Shown piece after piece: positions 20,257-39,732 of a stretch of 64,000 nt of DNA; position 1 is the first letter of the stretch, and the number at the start of each line of letters is the position of its first letter. Where the stretch lies: assembly GCA_973895155.1 (NCBI GenBank), contig OZ316897.1, positions 12,338,001-12,402,000 on the forward strand. The letters run 5' to 3'. A program made the position numbers and the translations under genes. This DNA comes from Marsupella aquatica (lineage: Eukaryota > Marchantiophyta). The notes beneath the pieces are model-generated. The model searched no databases and was not told where the DNA came from. It worked only from the letters and a program-made list of their open reading frames with translations.

Positions 20257-21449
20257 TAATTATGGGACAGCCAACGGTGTAGCACCTGCTCCTTCATTTT
20301 GCTCCTTATCAGTGCGTTCATTCATTCCTGATCAAGGGCCTTGGACGGGCGGGGTGTGGATTGTCAACAGTATGTCGATTGAGAAAAATGGGAGGTTCAT
20401 ATCTCGAGAGGATGTGCTGATTCTTTGTCCTTACATTACGCAACTTGGCAATTATAGAAGAACACAATGGAGGGAGAACAGGAGAGAGATCAAGGAGGCA
20501 TTCTCAATGAGAGGACCAAGATTCATGTGACATAAATTGTTGTCAATTCACACCCCACATGTCCATGAGTGTATGATTATAGTGTCACATTATTAACACG
20601 AATGACTTTACCGGCCTATTTAGAATGTCAGACTTGTTCTCTTAAATTGTTTTACCTATGTCTCAAAACTAGAATGAGTATGATTGGCCTTTGTAAACTT
20701 CTGTAGCATTGATGTGTTGGCCATTCTCTCAGAAGCCTGTTTATTTTTCTTGGCTACCCTCCCTAACCTGACACATACATCCAAAAAGTGCCCTCTCCTA
20801 ATAACTGGCCCCTCTATTGAGCACTAGTGCATCACTTGTGCCTTTGGCATTAGTTCCTAAGATCACAAGTTCCTTCCATTTTGACAGGAGAAGCTCTCCA
20901 ATTCACATAAAGCCTCACCAAACTGAGCTTTTATTATATGAGAGCCATTTGGGTTTGAGTCAAAGAGGTTTATGCTTGTGCACTGCTATGTATTTTGTTT
21001 GGGGAGCCGATCTGTGCTTGTTAAAGGACCATCCACACTGCTGCTGTGTAACTGACATAATTGGCCTTTCCCAGCCAGACTACCAAATTCCCGCTTGCAC
21101 TTGAGCTCTTCAGTATCTATAAGCCATATCAGCAAACTCACATGTTTGCATCTGACATGAGACATGGAAGTTTTCTCCCTGCCTCTGCCTTGGGAAATAT
21201 TGGTTATGTCAATTTTCAGGCCCGAAAGGCTGCCACTTGTGCAAGACAAGTCCTGCTGTTCCTCTATTGATCTATGACAACCCCAAACACAGTTCCAAAA
21301 ATGATATATCCCATCTTGAGACTGGAAAACTAGTGCGGATGATCTTAGGACTGGGAACAAACAGGGCTTGCGATATCCATCTTAGAATGTATTTTCCTTG
21401 GAACATCTCAGAAGATATTATGAACATCAATTTGTTTTAAGGTGGTAAC
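20257..21449. other. Head-to-head spacer, copy A side
   Basis: Upstream region of phosphoglucomutase copy A. The plus-strand open frame at 20033-20530 is antisense to exon 1 and is not a gene. Nothing else recognised; this segment shows no similarity by eye to the promoter of copy B. Confidence 0.5.
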
Positions 21450-23110
21450 ATTTGAACTTGCCAAATTCCACCTCGAGCAGAATCAAAGCTTTAATTCCCA
21501 CTTTTGGCCAAAATGTGCCAGAGTTTTTGGGTTCCCTTGGGCAGTTTCCACCAAGGCACAGTCCCTATTATCCAGCATCTGAAGCTCTCCTTTAATTTAG
21601 GGAGATCTAGTGGTCTAGCTAGATTAATCTAGGATATTCTGATAGAATTCCTAGCATCTCCTCTCGACACAAGATAACATTTCCACCATAACAAAGGAAA
21701 GGTCACCATGCCGTTGAGTCTTTGACCCTCCGAGCCATTGAGAATATTCTATCCATCCATCCTGTCCTCCCTCTGGAGCGCTGCTGTTGTGGTGGTGACT
21801 GCTCTGGGTATTGATTATACTAACAGATTGTTCATCCACAAACCTCGCCACGTACAAACGGATGCCTAGTATGTAATTCACAAGGCGGAAGCGAAACTTG
21901 CTCCACCTGCCACACAACCATCAAGGCTGTATGATGAGTCTTTTTAGTGGCAATATTTGCCAAAACCCACCTCTCTCAGAATCCTTTGCCACTTCTAGCT
22001 GAATTTAATTTTAAATTTTGTTGGAGCTCATTAGCCAAACTACAGGGTCCAATAGTCACAATCTGATTGATGGCTCTCCTTAAATTAAATCTAGGGAATT
22101 GGGGAGGGTGATCAAAGAAATGGCCACAAGGAGCATTCTCCTCACAGACACGATGTACCATTGGCCAGACAAATGTTGAAGCTCCTTTAACCACTGCTGC
22201 CTGTATTTCAACAATGAGATACCAGTGTCTCTCATTGTACATTATGTATAGTGGCAATTTTTTGGTAATTTTTGGGAATTTGGTAACTCATTGTCATACT
22301 CATCAGTTGATCACAAGGGTCAATTCATGACTCAAAATGTAGACCTACGATTATAGAAAAGGCTTCCAAAAATAGTTCTGTGAGGACTTTGCAAAAACGT
22401 TTGTTTTCATTGGCAAAAAATGAGCTTACAGTAAGTGAGTTACAAGGCATGCAGTAGAGAGAAGAGAGCACTCTTCACTCGGGCCTTTTATACCATGGCA
22501 AATTTTTGGCAAATGTTTAAATTTTTTGCCAATTTTGCCAAATTTCACCTCACTCGAAAGTCTTAGCCATTTCTAGCAAAAAATCCTGCAAGTTTTTGTC
22601 TTTGCTTAACCAGTTTCCCACCAGCCAGAATCTGATGATTGTCCTGAAATCTTGGGAGATCTAAGAGTTCAGAATTAAGTATGGGAATTACAGTAGATCA
22701 GGAACATTCTTGACATCTTCTCCTTTACCCAAGGTGATATTTGCCACCTTGGGTGAAAATAAAAACCTCATTAAATCCGGTTTTCACGCAACGATGAAAC
22801 AAGGTGCTCCGTACGAATTAGTGATGCTCCAAATTCCTGGCGATGGTTGGCTTCACTGTCTGCTTTAATGGCAAAAATTTCATAGATTCCACCTTTCCTA
22901 AAGTAGTTTTTTTTTTCGTCCATTAGAATGTTCCCCCACCTAGCCACAGACCCCACTAGCCAGAATTTAAAAGCCAGTCCTTAAATGTAGGAGATCTGGC
23001 GGTCAGGATCAAACCTATGAATGTTATATAACGAATATTCGTAGCATCTGCGAGGTGTCACGCAGGCGATAAAGAGAAAGCCTTAAAAAATGAAAAGTTA
23101 GTCTGTTCTG
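21450..23110. repeat. Cluster of four MITE-like repeat copies
   Basis: Copies near 21455-21690, 21947-22120, 22490-22783 and 22868-23103. Shared order of blocks: GCCAAATT-CCACCTC, a CATTTTTGGC-like segment, TTAGCCAGAATCTG, TCCTTAAAT-TAGGGAGATCT, GGTCA, ACATCTCCTCC and a 3' end TGCCAC-TGG-AAAATAAAAACCTTA. Further copies lie at 33120-33350 and 47410-47690. No coding capacity, so a non-autonomous element. Confidence 0.65.
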
Positions 23111-23123
23111 TAGTGAACAGTAG

Positions 23124-23823
23124 TGATGCTCGAAATTCCTGGCGATGGCTGTCGTCCTTTCCTTCGTCCTCCTGTCTCTCGTTCTGTCCTTCTCTAAATT
23201 CTAAAATCTTCTCCCCCACTGTTGTAGCTCCTCATGATTACTTGGGCGTCTCCCAAACTGCAGCGATGGCTGGCGTCCTCTCCTTCGTCCTCTTGTCTCC
23301 CGTTCTGTCCTCCTCTAAAACTTCTCCTCCTCTCCTCTACAAGCCTACAACTGTCGCTCCTCATGATTACTTCTCCCCACTGCAGCGATGGCTGGCGTCC
23401 TCTCCTTCATCCTCTTGTCTCCCGTTCTGTCCTTCTCTAAACTCGTCTCCTCGAGTACTATAGCTCATGATTGCTTGGGCGTCTCTCTTCTGCCACTCTC
23501 TCCAATGTCTACCGCTGCTCCAGTCTTACTGCCTGTAAATCCGGAGAGATTGATGCAGCGATGTCCCAAACATAATCTGTAGAAAGCGGAGGTAAAGGAT
23601 TCGGGCCCAGTAAGGAACGAGACGAAGCGAATTCTCTGAGGTTGCGAAACATCAGAGGGTCCGCCTACAACAACGGCAACTTACTTTCCGAGAGACACGT
23701 ACGAGAGCAGACATTATTCTCCAGCTTCGAGGAGGAGACGGCCTGAAATTGCATTTAGGCAGGCTGCAACGACAGGCACTTTAGTTCAGACTTTGCACAG
23801 GACGAGAGTAGATTGTGTAAAGA
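23124..23823 (+). promoter_or_regulatory. 5' leader/promoter of PGM copy B, shared with the thioredoxin gene
   Basis: Homologous, in opposite orientation, to 7755-8491. Similarity begins near 23124 (GATGCTCGAAATTCCTGGCG) and continues into the coding exon. It differs by holding three units of ~120 bp where the thioredoxin copy has one: each unit contains GCGATGGCTG-CGTCCT, TTCGTCCTC, TGTCTC-CGTTCTGTCC and a CTCATGATTACTT-like end (about 23140, 23262 and 23385). Confidence 0.75.
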
Positions 23824-30569
<6,746 letters not shown>

Positions 30570-33119
30570 TTCTGTGAAGCATGACTGTATTTTTGCTTTT
30601 AGTTGAAGCGATCAATTTTTTCTGGCTTTTTGATAAAGTTTGGATGACGAGAATTCGTTTATGATAGTGAGTAGAAGTCACTGAGGCTCAAACAGAGTGT
30701 CAACTTTAGGCTTTGAGTTATGCCAGTCATGAGGTGATACGTTCTCCAACACATCTTTAGTAGCTTGTATTTGTAGATTGGCGGGAATCATGGAACTAGA
30801 TCCCACCAACCAAAATGTGAAAGTTTTTGATAGATGGTTGATCTGACTTGCAACTGGGAAATATTGTCTTGAGTGGAAGTTCTCCCATGTGGAGGTGTAC
30901 AATCATTAATGTTTGCTGTACCTTTATTTGAACCAGGTTATGAACTTGGATTTATTATTCATTGGATTTTGCATGAACCTCAAGAACTATAGTAATGTCT
31001 TATCTGGATAACGATCCCCAAGGTTTGAAGATCTTGGTAAGAGGCTACTTTATTGGACCATGGGCCTCACTTGCCAAGTTACAAGGCCAACATTAGGTTA
31101 TGGAAAATAAAAAGCTGGAGAGTTGTGAAGTTGGAGAAAAACGTGCATTCACAATCAGCAGTACCATTTGGAAGAGATGACATATGACTAGCATATTGGA
31201 AATGAACCACAGTCCAACCTAGACAGTGTACCATTTGGAAGAGATGACATACGACTGGCATGTTGGAAATGAACCACAGTCAGCCTAGATAGTGCAGGCG
31301 GAGGGCCTGTAGCTCACTGGTAGAGTACTTAACTCACTGGTAGAGTACTAGATGTAACTAGAGCCTAGGTTCAATTCCTGGCCAGTCCATGTTTTGTTGC
31401 AAGTTTGAAAATGGCCAGGAAAGCCAGAGTCTTATTTGTAAGGCTCTTTTTCAATTTTCAGATCCTAGGCTGAAAAGCCTGCAATATGTTGCATGTATTT
31501 TTTTAATTTAAAAATGTACTTTTAGGATCAATTTAACTGGGAAATAGAAAGAGGGAGTTCTAGTTGACCAACAATGAAAATGGTGATCTTCACCTCGTGA
31601 GTACCTTAAATGTAACAAAAGGAATTGATGTACTTAATTTTTTCTTACTGGGAAGTCCATTACTCAAAATCCAAAAAGAGTAGAATAAATCCACGAGTTA
31701 GAAACAGCCAAGACATTGAGTAGATCTTGTCTTCTTACACTCAGGAAGGTGGTGAATCCTCCTCACACAGATTTTCTGATATCCAAGTACAATTTAGCGA
31801 GATTTTCACAATCTTGCAATAATGTTTCTGAATTAGTTGTCAGCAGCATTTTCAGATAAAAATTTGATAAAAGGTAATCAAAACCAAAAAGGCTGCCTTG
31901 ACCCAACCCCAACACTCCCCTCCCCGGCAAGAACTTACAATATCATTTTCAAGGGCCACATTTTAGTTGTTTTCTGGTCAAAATGGCCCAAGGATAACCT
32001 TGTCACACCATGGATCAAAGCACAGCAAAGACCCCCTGATTGAACAGGTATCTTGGGCCCAGCTTGCATCTCTTGTTGCATTTGACTTGCAGTAAAGAGT
32101 TGTGCTCAAGACAAAAAAATCAAACAAAAAATACAAAGCACACCAAAGTTATCTACAGTAAAGTTTGAACTTAGCCATCCTGGACAGGTAATCCGGAGAT
32201 AGAGCTACTCACATGCAAGTTACTCTAATAGGGTGTCTCAAAGTTCACAGTCATTAATTCCCCAGTTATGGGTTAGGGATGCAATTCTTATGGACATTGA
32301 AACAAGTGTTTGGTAATTTTTTGATGTTAATAGACATCCGGAAGCCATGGCCGTGAGGAAAGTTCATAGGCTGGGCACAACAAACAAAATGTTTACCTGA
32401 CATGGTGGTGAACATTTGTGGTTAATATGGTTTGAGATCTGTTGAGCATAGACGACATTCGCAACTGCAAGCCCATAAACCATTCAACGTACAAAAGTCG
32501 ACATACAGAGATATGTGGTTCACCTCCACATGAGACTATGTCCACGGGAACACACAAGAGCTTTACTGCACTCTAGGTTGACCGGCCATACCAAGCATCC
32601 ACAACACAAGCTCTCCCTATCTCTCAATTAACTCCGTAACAATGAGCCTTAAGTTCCCCTAGGGTCTGGCACCAGCCTTGGCTATATACACAACAGAACT
32701 ATCGCTAACATTAACTAAGTCCTAACCCGAGTTAGCCTAACTGTGATTAGCTCATGAGTCACAAGACTAAGAGCAATACCTAACAAGATCCTCAATTGCA
32801 AAAATTTTTTTTTACTTGCTTCTAGACTTTTGAGAGCGGTCAATAGACAATTTTCCAAGCAAAAAGTATTCTCTGTCTATCTTTCTGGTATTTCACCTGC
32901 ATTCAGCCAAAACATGTGCTTGCAGCCAATCTTAACAGATAACACTACTTTCCAGGGGCACTCGCCCTGTATGTAAGCTTCAGTGTTGCGTCTGAAATTT
33001 TACTTCCCATTTTTCCGGCTTATACTTTATTTTTCATTTAATAAATTTCTGTTTGAACTTAATTACCACTACACAGGTAGTCAGATTTTATGTGACAAAA
33101 CCAGACTGGTGGAGGATTG
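30570..33119. other. Spacer with small repeats, no gene
   Basis: A ~75-bp tandem duplication lies at 31155-31290 (unit contains CCATTTGGAAGAGATGACAT and GGAAATGAACCACAGTC). A tRNA-like unit follows. 31837-32043 is open but shows no domain. I see no supported gene. Confidence 0.5.
31306..31390 (+). repeat. tRNA-derived SINE-like head
   Basis: GGGCCTGTAGCTCACTGGTA followed by GAGTAC resembles the box A of a tRNA gene, and AGGTTCAATTCCTGGCCAG resembles box B and the T arm. The segment CTCACTGGTAGAGTAC is duplicated inside it, which breaks the D/anticodon region, so a functional tRNA is unlikely. A T-rich, non-coding tail follows. A SINE or tRNA pseudogene fits best. Confidence 0.55.
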
Positions 33120-33350
33120 GGAGCCCAATATTTCAATACATTGTAGCTCTCTGAAAGTCTGTTATTTTCCGCAAAAAATTGCTACATTTTCCTCTGTCAT
33201 TAACCAGTTTTCCAATCTAGCTAGAATCTGGCGGTCAGAAATTAATCTAGAAAATTTGATCAGGTAGATTCCTGGCAGCGTCTTCCCCACAGAAGGTGAC
33301 GTTGGCCACCCTGGAGAAATTATGATAGAAAAATAACAAACCTTTAAAAA
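33120..33350. repeat. MITE-like repeat copy
   Basis: Contains TCTAGCTAGAATCTGGCGGT, TAGATTCCTGGCAGCGTCTT and the 3' end GTGACGTTGGCCACCCTGG followed by AAAAATAACAAACCTT, in the same order as the copies at 21450-23110 and 47410-47690. Confidence 0.6.
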
Positions 33351-35460
33351 TAGATTGATTGGAGGCCCTACTGTAGAAGTTCAAGGCCAATAAATCTGGG
33401 ACAATGTGAGAGCCACAAAGAGCGGATTGCGAGGTGGGACCTACAAACCAAAAGCCATCCCCATTTCCAGACTTCAGACTTCAATTTGTGGTCAGGAATG
33501 AATTTCTGAGTATGGATAATAAAAGAGAATCGATGACTCACCACCAGTTCTACCCTCTTCTCCTGCTTCCACGTTGCACCTCTTGTACCCTGAAACATGA
33601 CAATCATGATGACGGTGCTCTCTCTCTCTCTCTCTCTCTCTGAGTGCACCCCTCATAAGTGCAAAACCTGGCTGACAGCGCGGTGTCCATTCTTGGTTTT
33701 TTTTCCCCAGAGTTTGCACTGTTTTTGCAGCTTTGTAAGTGCATAAAGACATCAAATGGTTTTCTAAATGACAACTTTGTGAGTGGAATCCTCCCTCGAT
33801 AAGTGTACACTAATACTTCTTGGCAAGCGCATAATCCCATATTTCACTTACTGACAATTGCATCCGACTTTCTAGTAGAGTAAGAATTGCACTTATGGGT
33901 ATGGGACTGAATTTTGGACTGGGATTCTTTTCCAAATGAAATCCATTAGAGAGTACTGCATTAAACATTGACATATCAAGCTTGTTGCATTAACCACTAA
34001 CATATCAAGCTTGACCATGTTTGAACTTACAAAGTCCAGATATGAGCCGACCTTAAATGCAACTCCCCTTCCCTCTTTTCCTTTGTAGTTTCATGGGAAG
34101 TCTCCAGCCATGACACCCTTGCCAGCCTTGCGGGTTCCAAGTCTCATAAACCCTTCCTGAATGAAGCCATGGGACCCCTGGACCAACCTGGCCTGGGGAT
34201 TATGAAATTTGAATGATAAATTGAGTAAAGTGCAAGTGACAAGTAGTGACAGATCAGACTTTTCCTATATAAAACTGAATTGAATGCTATGTAAAAATTC
34301 ACTCAGGCTCTGCGCTTGGAAATTCATCCGTACTTGAGGATAATGATTGTAACCCCCTCAGGCTCAGTGCTCTCAGGAATTACAGCCCATTACCCCCTCT
34401 TGGGGATGGGTTACCCTACACATGATCCAGCCCGCCTAGCCTAGTCTATCCAAATCTCAAAATATTGGGGGTTATGTTGGTAAACCATGGCCTGTTTGGG
34501 GGCCATGGCTGTAACCCCCTAGGGCTCACCACCCTTGGGGATTATTACACCTCATAACCCCCCCTTGGCCATGGGCTGACCCCTTACATGTAAACAGTAA
34601 AGTGTGACCTTAGTAACTTTGAATCTTACCGGAATCTAGTGTAAGAAACTGGGGCCACAAATCCATCGAGCTCACCGTATCAAACACTGACATATCGGAA
34701 TTTCCGCATCAAACACTGAGATATCGAGATTGAACGCATTCAAACACTGATATATCGAGATTGAGCTAGTTCAAACACTGACATATCGAGATTGAACGTG
34801 TTTGAACTTACGAAATTGGGATATGACTGCTGACCGAAGAGTGAGTGTGCGGATGTCATGCCCAGGCTATGGTGGAGAGAGCTTCACGAGTCGCCCTTTC
34901 CTTCTTTCCGTTCCTCCCTCGCGACCCTCTGTGATGAGGAACGCAAATCAATAATCAAGCCGAAGAGCAAAAGAGAGGGACAGGAAATGTGCGGTCCGTC
35001 TCGTCAGAGCGGACAAATGCGCAAATTCTGTGAGCGACGTGGAAGAACGCCGTGAAGGGAGGATGGACCAAAAGTGTGCAATCCCAGACCCGACTCTCGA
35101 AGAGGAGCAGGCGGAGGAGAAAGAGGAGGGACTATGGAGAGGATGTGACCGATTGGTTAGAGTTTCGATTCAGTTCCAGCCTGGAGACGAAGAAAGAGAC
35201 GACCCACCGAATCTGTTACTGTGAATTCCTGTCACTGGATGGATAAAATGGATTGTAGCCGAAGAATGGACGAGTAATTGAGTGAGAAGATGAATGCGTG
35301 AATGGATGGTGTGTGGTGGTGGTGGTGGTGTGGAGTTAAGTAAGCAAGAGGATAGATCTAAGGAATTAGGCAGGATGGGTGAAGGAGGATTAGAGGAGTA
35401 GTTTGGAAGGAAATCGGTTAATCACAGAGAAAGGGCTGAGGGAGACGGACGAGATTGGCG
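33351..35460. other. Repeat-rich upstream region of HCF173
   Basis: No gene seen. (TC)n at 33618-33641. Two ~85-bp related units rich in CCCC at 34342-34423 and 34504-34590 (GTAACCCCCT, TGGGGAT, CATGGGCTGACC). A ~35-bp tandem motif AACACTGACATATCGAGATT occurs four times at 34680-34800, with older relatives at 33960-34020. 34850-35460 is probably promoter and 5' UTR. Confidence 0.5.
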
Positions 35461-38400
35461 ATGGCGGCAATTGCGTCGCCGCTGTTAGCCCAAGGAGTGT
35501 TGTGGAACGAGAGAAGCGCAGGTTTATCATTTTTTCCAGCATCCTCATCTGCAGCAGCCTCGTCCAGTTGCTGCCGAGGTTGGAGTGGCAATGCTCATAA
35601 TGCCTACAATGCGGTGAGACCTCACAATGTCTCCAAATTAGGACTGTCTTTTAGATGGAACTCGAGAGTGTTAGTACCTCGTGCAGCAGCAGGAGATGGA
35701 GAGGATGGAGGATCATCATCATCGCCATCATCGCCGTCATCATCGTCATCGCCTAGTAGGACCAGTGCCAATGACGGAGCAGAAGCAGGAGGGGTTGCAG
35801 AAGAGCCCGGCAGTGGAGAGAAGAGGATTAGCAGCGAGAGAATAAGCCTTGTTTCGTCATCCAGTGGCAGTAGCAAGGAGGAGAAGCAGCTGACGTTGGA
35901 CGATGTGAATCCAGTGGGACTGGGGCGGAAGGCTCGGCAGCTGTATGATGATGTGTGGAAGCGGTTGACGGAGCTTGGGCAGCTCACTCGCTCGTATGAT
36001 GATGACTTGGAGCAGGTACTGGTGGGTGGGGCAATGTGTGATTTCACCACCCCCAATGCTGATCTCACTACTGTTCTCGTCGCCGGTGCCACCGGCCGTG
36101 TGGGACGCATTCTCATCCGAAAGCTCCAGCTCAGAGGTTACAAAGTCAAGGTGTGTGCTTTGGTTCTTGTGGGTGTGGCGGTTCCTGTTACCATTCTGCT
36201 GGTTGCTTCCTTGCTGTGGAATGATGGTGTCCAATTTGGGTCCCACAGCTTTAATTGCATCTCCTTCTGCTTTTGATTCTGTTTAACTCCTGTGTTTTCT
36301 CTGGAGATTCTTGTGAATTCGATTCAAATGAGGTTGTGAGCTCTATACAGGCAATGAGCCTTTGTCTTACAACGTCCTGGGCAAAGAGAGCCTTAGTCGT
36401 AATCAGTCGTTTGCATTTTGCAAAAAACTTACAGAATTTGAGAACCCGAAAGCAAACCTTGGAAGCTAGCTTATAATGGAAGGAAGAAGGTTTTTACCTG
36501 ACAATTTACTGGGCATTGAGTGCAATAGCTGTGCTTGAGGTCTAGTTTTGAACGGAACAATGCCAAGTTCGAGATTTTGTAGTTAGGTTACCAGGGACTA
36601 GTGCCTTCTCTAAGTATGGAACCAATTCCGTGGAAGGAAAAATTGCCAATCGGAAAGGGTTCTAGAAAATCCAAGTGAACAGTCTAGGAAAGGCAAAAAA
36701 TTGCCAATGTCAATGTCCTGGAATTATACAGTAGGAGAGACTCTTGTTCTTCCATAATGAGGTCGTCTGGGTGATTCCTAAGGAAAGACTGTAGCATCAT
36801 AGAATGGGTGTGTCAAGTCGAGGTTCTAAATCTGATAGCAGTCCTTTTATTGCAGGCATTAGTGCGGAGCAACGATCCGGGCACCCTAGAAATGCTACCC
36901 CGATCGGTGCAAATAGTAATAGGAGACCTGGGAGATCCGGAGACTTTGAAAACTGCAGTCGAAGGATGTAATAAGATCGTGTGCTGCGCAACTGCACGCT
37001 CTGACGTTACGGGAGATTTGTTTCGTGTGGATAATAGAGGTGTATATAACCTTTCGAAAGCGTTTCAGGATTATAACCACAAGTTGGCCCAAACTAGGGC
37101 AGGGAGGAGCAGCAAAAGCAAATTATCTATAGCTAAGTTCGGTAAAGCGGACCAACTCGAAGGATGGGATCTTGCAGAAGGCACATATTTCGCGGACGAC
37201 GTCGCAGTGAAATATGATGGAGGTATGGATGCACAGCTAGAGGTCGAGGAGGATGGCAAATCCGTTTACTCAGGTGCGTGGAACTCCCTGGAGTATACTT
37301 CTCCTCCGTAAATCCCTCTGGGTCTAACTGCTTTGAACTGTTCTCCCTGATTTGTTGTGCGTTGTGGTTTTTCATTGGATTCTTCGAGTTCACTGATTTA
37401 CTGGAATCACTAGAACATAGAAGGGATTTCATTTCGGAGGTCCCACTTATCTTGTTTTACTAACAATGCCAATCGTCGTTAGTTCTTAACTGTTCAGTGC
37501 ACATTTGTAGGATATGTTTTTACACGGGGAGGATATGTGGAGCTGTGGAAGAGAATATCCCTTCCTCCTGGCCTCACCCTCGATAGGTTTACTCTCTGGA
37601 CCCAATTATTGAAGTCACGTATCTCTCCTCAAATCTGGTTTTCTCATCGGCTTCCCTGGTTCGCAACCAAATGTGTTTTGAGGGCTGAAGAGATAGCACA
37701 GATCAATATGTCTGGTAGCAATTGGCCAGTTCAGGGCCTGGAAGGTCCGACTGTTAACAGTTTCCTTTCAATGGTGTGAGGCCGGATTAGTTTATTCACC
37801 TCGCATTGAACTTATGCAGATACGAGGGGCTGGTACTCTCGGTGTGCGGCGATGGCAAGACTTACTCTTTGATTCTAAAGACTAGTGCTGGCGAAGATTC
37901 GTCTCAAACTAGACAATACTATTCTCGATTTCCAACCCGGCTAGGTTACAGCAGGGTACGTCTATTGAATAACCTGAACTGAATCTAATGTACTGGTGAT
38001 TTATGTCATCTAATTGTGTAAATTAGAGTAGCAGCTGACAAAGTAGTACGTGGTGAAAGCTTACATTAAGCGGTGCATTGTTCTAAGAAAGTCTTTATTT
38101 TGCAGATAAGAATACCCTTCTCTACATTTCGGCCAATGAAGGAGCAGGATCCACCTCTTGATCCATTTTTTGTACACACCCTTGCCATCAGATTCGAGCC
38201 TAGGCGACAAGTGAGTCTCGTACATTTACAGCTACTCTCCCGGATCTGGTCGGGATTATTAAAAAAATTCAGTAAAATGTGAATGGCACTCACGAAATGA
38301 GCTTGTGATCAGTTTTCGACGTAGCCACCTGCTTTAGTCTAACTCTGGAAGGGTGCCTCTAACTGAGCATTCACATTATGGTTCTAAAGTGATCACCACG

Positions 38401-39732
38401 TTTTGCGTGCAGAAAGCTCCGCCAGCAGGACGTCCTTCAAATGGAACTCCTGCTGCAGAACCAAGGGATCAGAGCAGCTTCAAATTGACGCTAGACTACA
38501 TCAAAGCTTTACCGGTGGGTTCTTTGGCCACCTGATGCATCACACTTTTCAGCATAGCTCTTGGAGTTCTGAACAAAATTTAGAGCTAACAACTTTTGTC
38601 TGGTAACAGTTTGAGATGACTGTTAGATTCGGTTGTGCAGGGTGGGCAAGAGACAGATTTTATTCTGGTTTCTTGTGGTGGGGCAGGAATAGAACAATCA
38701 AAACGGGAGAAAGTAGTGAAGGCCAAACAGGTATCTTTCGTCATTCTTCTGAATAATATGATACTTTTCAAAGACCAAATCATTGTATTGGATTCTTGAT
38801 GGCCATTGGTTGCTCATTCTTTTGGGTTATCTCTTCAGGCGGGAGAGGCAGCACTGCGAAATTCTGGCCTGGGCTACACCATCATTAGACCAGGACCTTT
38901 ACAGGTTTCCTTTGCTCCTCACCCATTCCCATTTTCACTTTGAAGAACTGAATCGAGCTGTGAGGAGAGTAAGGATTTGATGAGCTGGGATCTTTGTATA
39001 ACGATAGAGATGGTCAACATCTTGCAGGAAGAACCGGGTGGACAAAAGGCTCTTATTTTTGACCAAGGGGACCGCATCAGTCAGGTCCATATTTTGATCC
39101 CAGACCGGTCAATATTTTGTTGTTTGATGTCCTCTCTGTATGACTACATCAGGGAGACGCATGTGTTAAATTGCAGTCGGTTGTGGTTGCAATGCAGGCA
39201 ATCAGCTGTGCGGATGTTGCTGATGTGTGCGTAAAGTCTCTTCATAATCCAACCGCACGGAACAAGAGCTTTGATGTAAGCACTTTTCTGGCATCAGTTC
39301 TCATCGTTCAGTGCTCAAAAAGCTGGCACGAATCATTTGAATTTCATTCTCGAGGCTCTACGAAAACATTCGCTCATTAGAAAGTTCCAGCGTTTAGATT
39401 GGCAGATGTTGCATTGTCTCACCTGTGTAAGGTGATTTCTGAAAGTTTGTGTTCAATAGCACTTGGACGGGCTTCCTTCTGACTGCTTGCTTTCCTGTTT
39501 ATCGCAGGTATGTTATGAGTATTCTGCAGAAGAAGGACAAGGGCTTTATGAGCTCGTAAGTGCCTTCCTACCATCACTAGTTTCACGTTGTGCTTCGACA
39601 GATTGTTCTTCTTCATTTCTGTTTAGCTGCACAGGGTCTAATCTATGGTGGTGTATATAGGTGGCTCATCTTCCAGACAAGTCCAACAATTATTTGACAC
39701 CAGCATTAACAGTGTTGGAGAAGAACACGTAA
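35461..39732 (+). CDS. HCF173: HCF173, psbA mRNA translation factor
   Basis: Plastid protein of the atypical short-chain dehydrogenase family; in Arabidopsis it binds the psbA 5' UTR and is needed for D1 synthesis at photosystem II. Exons: 35461-36150, 36856-37273, 37511-37586, 37820-37955, 38106-38210, 38413-38514, 38641-38730, 38839-38904, 39028-39084, 39198-39275, 39508-39555, 39661-39732; 1938 bases, 645 residues. Transit peptide and Ser/Pro/Glu-rich spacer up to ~140, then LDDVNPVGLGRKARQLYDDV. The nucleotide-binding start VLVAGATGRVGRILIRKL (~207-224) has the Rossmann glycines. A CIA30-like insert (FTRGGYVELWKRISLPPG...) splits the fold, which resumes at GYTIIRPGPL and EEPGGQKALIFDQGDRISQ. 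The end NNYLTPALTVLEKNT is typical. The ATG at 35461 is the first in frame. Confidence 0.95.

Noticed and set aside
31306-31390. Functional tRNA gene
   Set aside because: Acceptor ends do not pair well and a duplication disrupts the middle, so a SINE head or pseudogene fits better.
35622-36116. 164-codon minus-strand open frame
   Set aside because: Antisense shadow of HCF173 exon 1.
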